NCBI GenBank assembly: GCA_964007875.1
Contig: CAXGAH010000007.1
Location: 25,605-89,604 of the forward strand
DNA: 64,000 nt
Origin: UBA1275 sp002323515
GTDB taxonomy: Bacteria > Bacteroidota > Rhodothermia > Balneolales > Balneolaceae
Reading direction: 5' to 3'
A program made the translations under genes and the position numbers. This document shows positions 62,520-64,000 of the stretch, one piece after another (position 1 is the stretch's first letter; each line of letters begins with the position of its first letter). The notes beneath the pieces were generated by a model. The model was not told the DNA's origin. It saw only the letters and a program-made list of their open reading frames with translations, and did not search any database.

Positions 62520-63266
62520 TCACTTCTCTGAGCTTTCACCTGAGGCATACAATATACCTCCTAAGATGTGTTTTAAAAAATCTGGTTCAGTATATGATGC
62601 TTCTGTGTGCCCTCCCCCAGTATACCATGAACGTCCTCCATCAAATTCATGCATCCAAGCTATAGGATGATCATGACCCATATTACCACCTGAATAACTA
62701 TTTTCGTCTAGTGTAGCAAGAACATGTACTTGACCACGAGGATTTTTATTGTAGTTGTACCACTCGTCAGTTCTTTGCCAGTATTCAGGTAGATGTTTAG
62801 TGGATGGATGGATATGATCGGCGATTTCAATTGTCGCAGTTTGGATTGCAGGATGACTATCGAAGTAAGCACCAACTAATTCGCCATACCAAGGCCAATC
62901 GTATTCAGTATCCGAAGCGGCATGTATACCAATAAAACCGCCACCATTCCTAATATATCGTTCAAATGCATCCTGTTGATTTTGATTTAATACATCTCCC
63001 GTGGTGCTAAGGAAAATAATAGCTTTAAACTCTTTTAAGTTATCATAGCTAAACAAACTAGCATCCTCTGTAGCATCAACAATAAAGTCATTTATCTGCC
63101 CTAATTGCTCTATTGCCCTAATACCGTTCGAAATAGAACTATGCCGGAATCCTTCAGTTTTAGAAAAAATAAGGACTTTAAATGTTTGTGAATGAAGAGA
63201 TGTTCCTAGAATCACAACTAATAAAAAGAGACTTGCTAGATGCTTTAGTAATTTCAAAATAATCAT
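62520..63266 (-). CDS. Exported ThuA-domain protein
   Basis: 248 residues. N-terminal signal peptide (about 1-26, LASLFLLVVILGTSLHS). The ThuA glutamine-amidotransferase-like fold follows: FKVLIFSKTEGFRHSSI, FKAIIFLSTTGDVLN, GGGFIGIHAASDTEYDWPWYG, HPIAWMHEFDGGRSWYTGGGHTEASY. The family is linked to trehalose and other sugar use in proteobacteria and is frequent in Bacteroidota carbohydrate clusters. The enzymatic role is unproven. It lies 33 bases upstream of the GH2 gene. Confidence 0.93.
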   Translation of the reverse strand: MIILKLLKHLASLFLLVVILGTSLHSQTFKVLIFSKTEGFRHSSISNGIRAIEQLGQINDFIVDATEDASLFSYDNLKEFKAIIFLSTTGDVLNQNQQDAFERYIRNGGGFIGIHAASDTEYDWPWYGELVGAYFDSHPAIQTATIEIADHIHPSTKHLPEYWQRTDEWYNYNKNPRGQVHVLATLDENSYSGGNMGHDHPIAWMHEFDGGRSWYTGGGHTEASYTEPDFLKHILGGILYASGESSEK

Positions 63267-63317
63267 TGCTGAGTATAAGTTTTCTAAGGGTGGATAAAAA
63301 GGCTACTGCCTGATTAA

Positions 63318-64000
63318 CTAATCAATTGAAATCATTGCGAAACTGAAGTCACCCTCAAGAATTTCAACTCGTACAAGTGCTTCACCAGCATTAAAACTTT
63401 GCTGGCCAAAATTGATTTGTCCCCAATTTTGATACCCACCTGTGTCTGGTACATCTAAATCGGAACCAATTTGTTTTCCATTTACTTTTATTCGCATTTT
63501 GCCAGCGCCAGTAGAAGCAATAATTGCTTTGGTTGTGTATGTTCCAGATTTAGTAATATTTACGGTGTATTCTAGCCACTCACCCGTTTCAATCCAACCA
63601 ATATTGTAATCAATGGTAGGATCAGAGCATGACTCAATATCTACTCCATCATTACGGTAAGACCATCCATTATTACCTGTATTTTGGTTCTCATCGCTAC
63701 TTACTTGTTTGTATTCGGTATCAGAATAGGAGACTCCTTGATTCCCAATATCGTAGTCAACTGCAAATATTTGACCAGGTATTTCAATATCAATATATGG
63801 TTGATTGGTTGATCCAAATTGATTGGAAAACAATGAAGCTATCAAGTCCGGTCGTAAAGTGGTTTTTTCAATGGCAAGATCTTCTGCCATTTGGAATAGA
63901 CCTCTCCTCGCCTCTTCTGTTGTAGGTTGAGGCCCATTGCCTTTCCAATAATTGACAACTTTTTCATAATTCTCATTACTAGGAGAGGATAAAGGAGCTC
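63318..64000 (-). CDS. Secreted protein with C-terminal CBM6-like domain, 5' end beyond window
   Basis: The frame is open to the window edge; about 226 residues are visible and the N terminus is missing. The last ~125 residues resemble CBM6: FAVDYDIGNQGVSYSDTE at the start, DYNIGWIETGEWLEYTVNI, TYTTKAIIASTGAGKMRIKVNGKQIG, and FNAGEALVRVEILEG, with the tyrosine/tryptophan pattern used for sugar stacking. The visible part before it (NYEKVVNYWKGNGPQPTTEEARRGLFQMAEDLAIEKTTLRP, landmarks) is the tail of an unknown catalytic domain. Probably a polysaccharide-degrading enzyme of the same cluster. Confidence 0.8.
   Translation of the reverse strand, partial: APLSSPSNENYEKVVNYWKGNGPQPTTEEARRGLFQMAEDLAIEKTTLRPDLIASLFSNQFGSTNQPYIDIEIPGQIFAVDYDIGNQGVSYSDTEYKQVSSDENQNTGNNGWSYRNDGVDIESCSDPTIDYNIGWIETGEWLEYTVNITKSGTYTTKAIIASTGAGKMRIKVNGKQIGSDLDVPDTGGYQNWGQINFGQQSFNAGEALVRVEILEGDFSFAMISID

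Noticed and set aside
1..64000. CRISPR arrays, IS elements or transposases
   Set aside because: No regularly spaced repeats, transposase or integrase genes were seen on either strand.

Overview
The window looks like chromosome of a Gram-negative bacterium of the Bacteroidota/Balneolota/Rhodothermota group. The reasons are the dcw gene order, a division PBP with PASTA repeats, FtsZ ending in a canonical PAFLRRIMD tail, many FCB-type families (WbqC, DUF4956, DUF6580, ThuA, YetA/PL26-like, FucP-type MFS) and mostly weak Shine-Dalgarno sites. MurE carries a DNPR motif, which suggests meso-diaminopimelate peptidoglycan. This taxonomic placement is inference from gene content, not a computed phylogeny.

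Layout. 1-7.3 kb is a carbohydrate-use cluster on the + strand: a PIG-L deacetylase (cut by the window edge), then MFS sugar transporter, ROK kinase, secreted YetA/PL26-like protein and DASS carboxylate transporter. 7.3-17.9 kb is housekeeping in mixed orientation: WbqC, gltX, nhaC, thioredoxin-like protein plus DtxR regulator, a beta-propeller lipoprotein, mutS2, PhzF and TauE. 18.1-33.6 kb is a complete 13-gene division/cell-wall operon on the - strand (mraZ-rsmH-ftsL-ftsI-murE-mraY-murD-ftsW-murG-murC-ftsQ-ftsA-ftsZ). It has a readable MraZ operator and promoter at its head, and a terminator plus a probable structured RNA at its tail. 33.9-36.6 kb is a metY-metX operon under a textbook SAM-I riboswitch. 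36.7-46.8 kb holds era, pdxJ, an NlpC/P60 lipoprotein, a GlmU-like protein divergent from glmS, a cupin gene broken in its signal peptide, elaA, a small membrane protein, an isocitrate-dehydrogenase-like gene, and a Cry-DASH cryptochrome with two small downstream genes, one of them a 48-residue DUF2256 protein with a TTG start.

46.8-52.9 kb is more AT-rich and on the - strand: SDR, then an unusual cassette of TolC-like outer-membrane protein, HlyD-like adaptor and DUF4956 membrane protein without an obvious ATPase or RND pump, then DUF6580, YceI and YihY. 53.0-58.7 kb is mutS followed by a GntR regulator overlapping a UPF1-like SF1 helicase. A tRNA-Gly(GCC) with its terminator marks the boundary to a distinctly AT-rich end (58.9-64 kb). 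That end holds a 540-base geneless stretch bracketed by a 15-bp inverted repeat, a membrane adenylate/guanylate cyclase, a GH2 glycosidase, a ThuA protein and the C-terminal part of a CBM6-bearing protein.

The most interesting items are the DUF4956-HlyD-TolC cassette, the structured RNA candidate downstream of ftsZ, the nonsense codon in the cupin signal peptide, the cryptochrome-linked small genes, the island-like junction at tRNA-Gly, and four convergent gene pairs that overlap by exactly four bases with interlocked stop codons.
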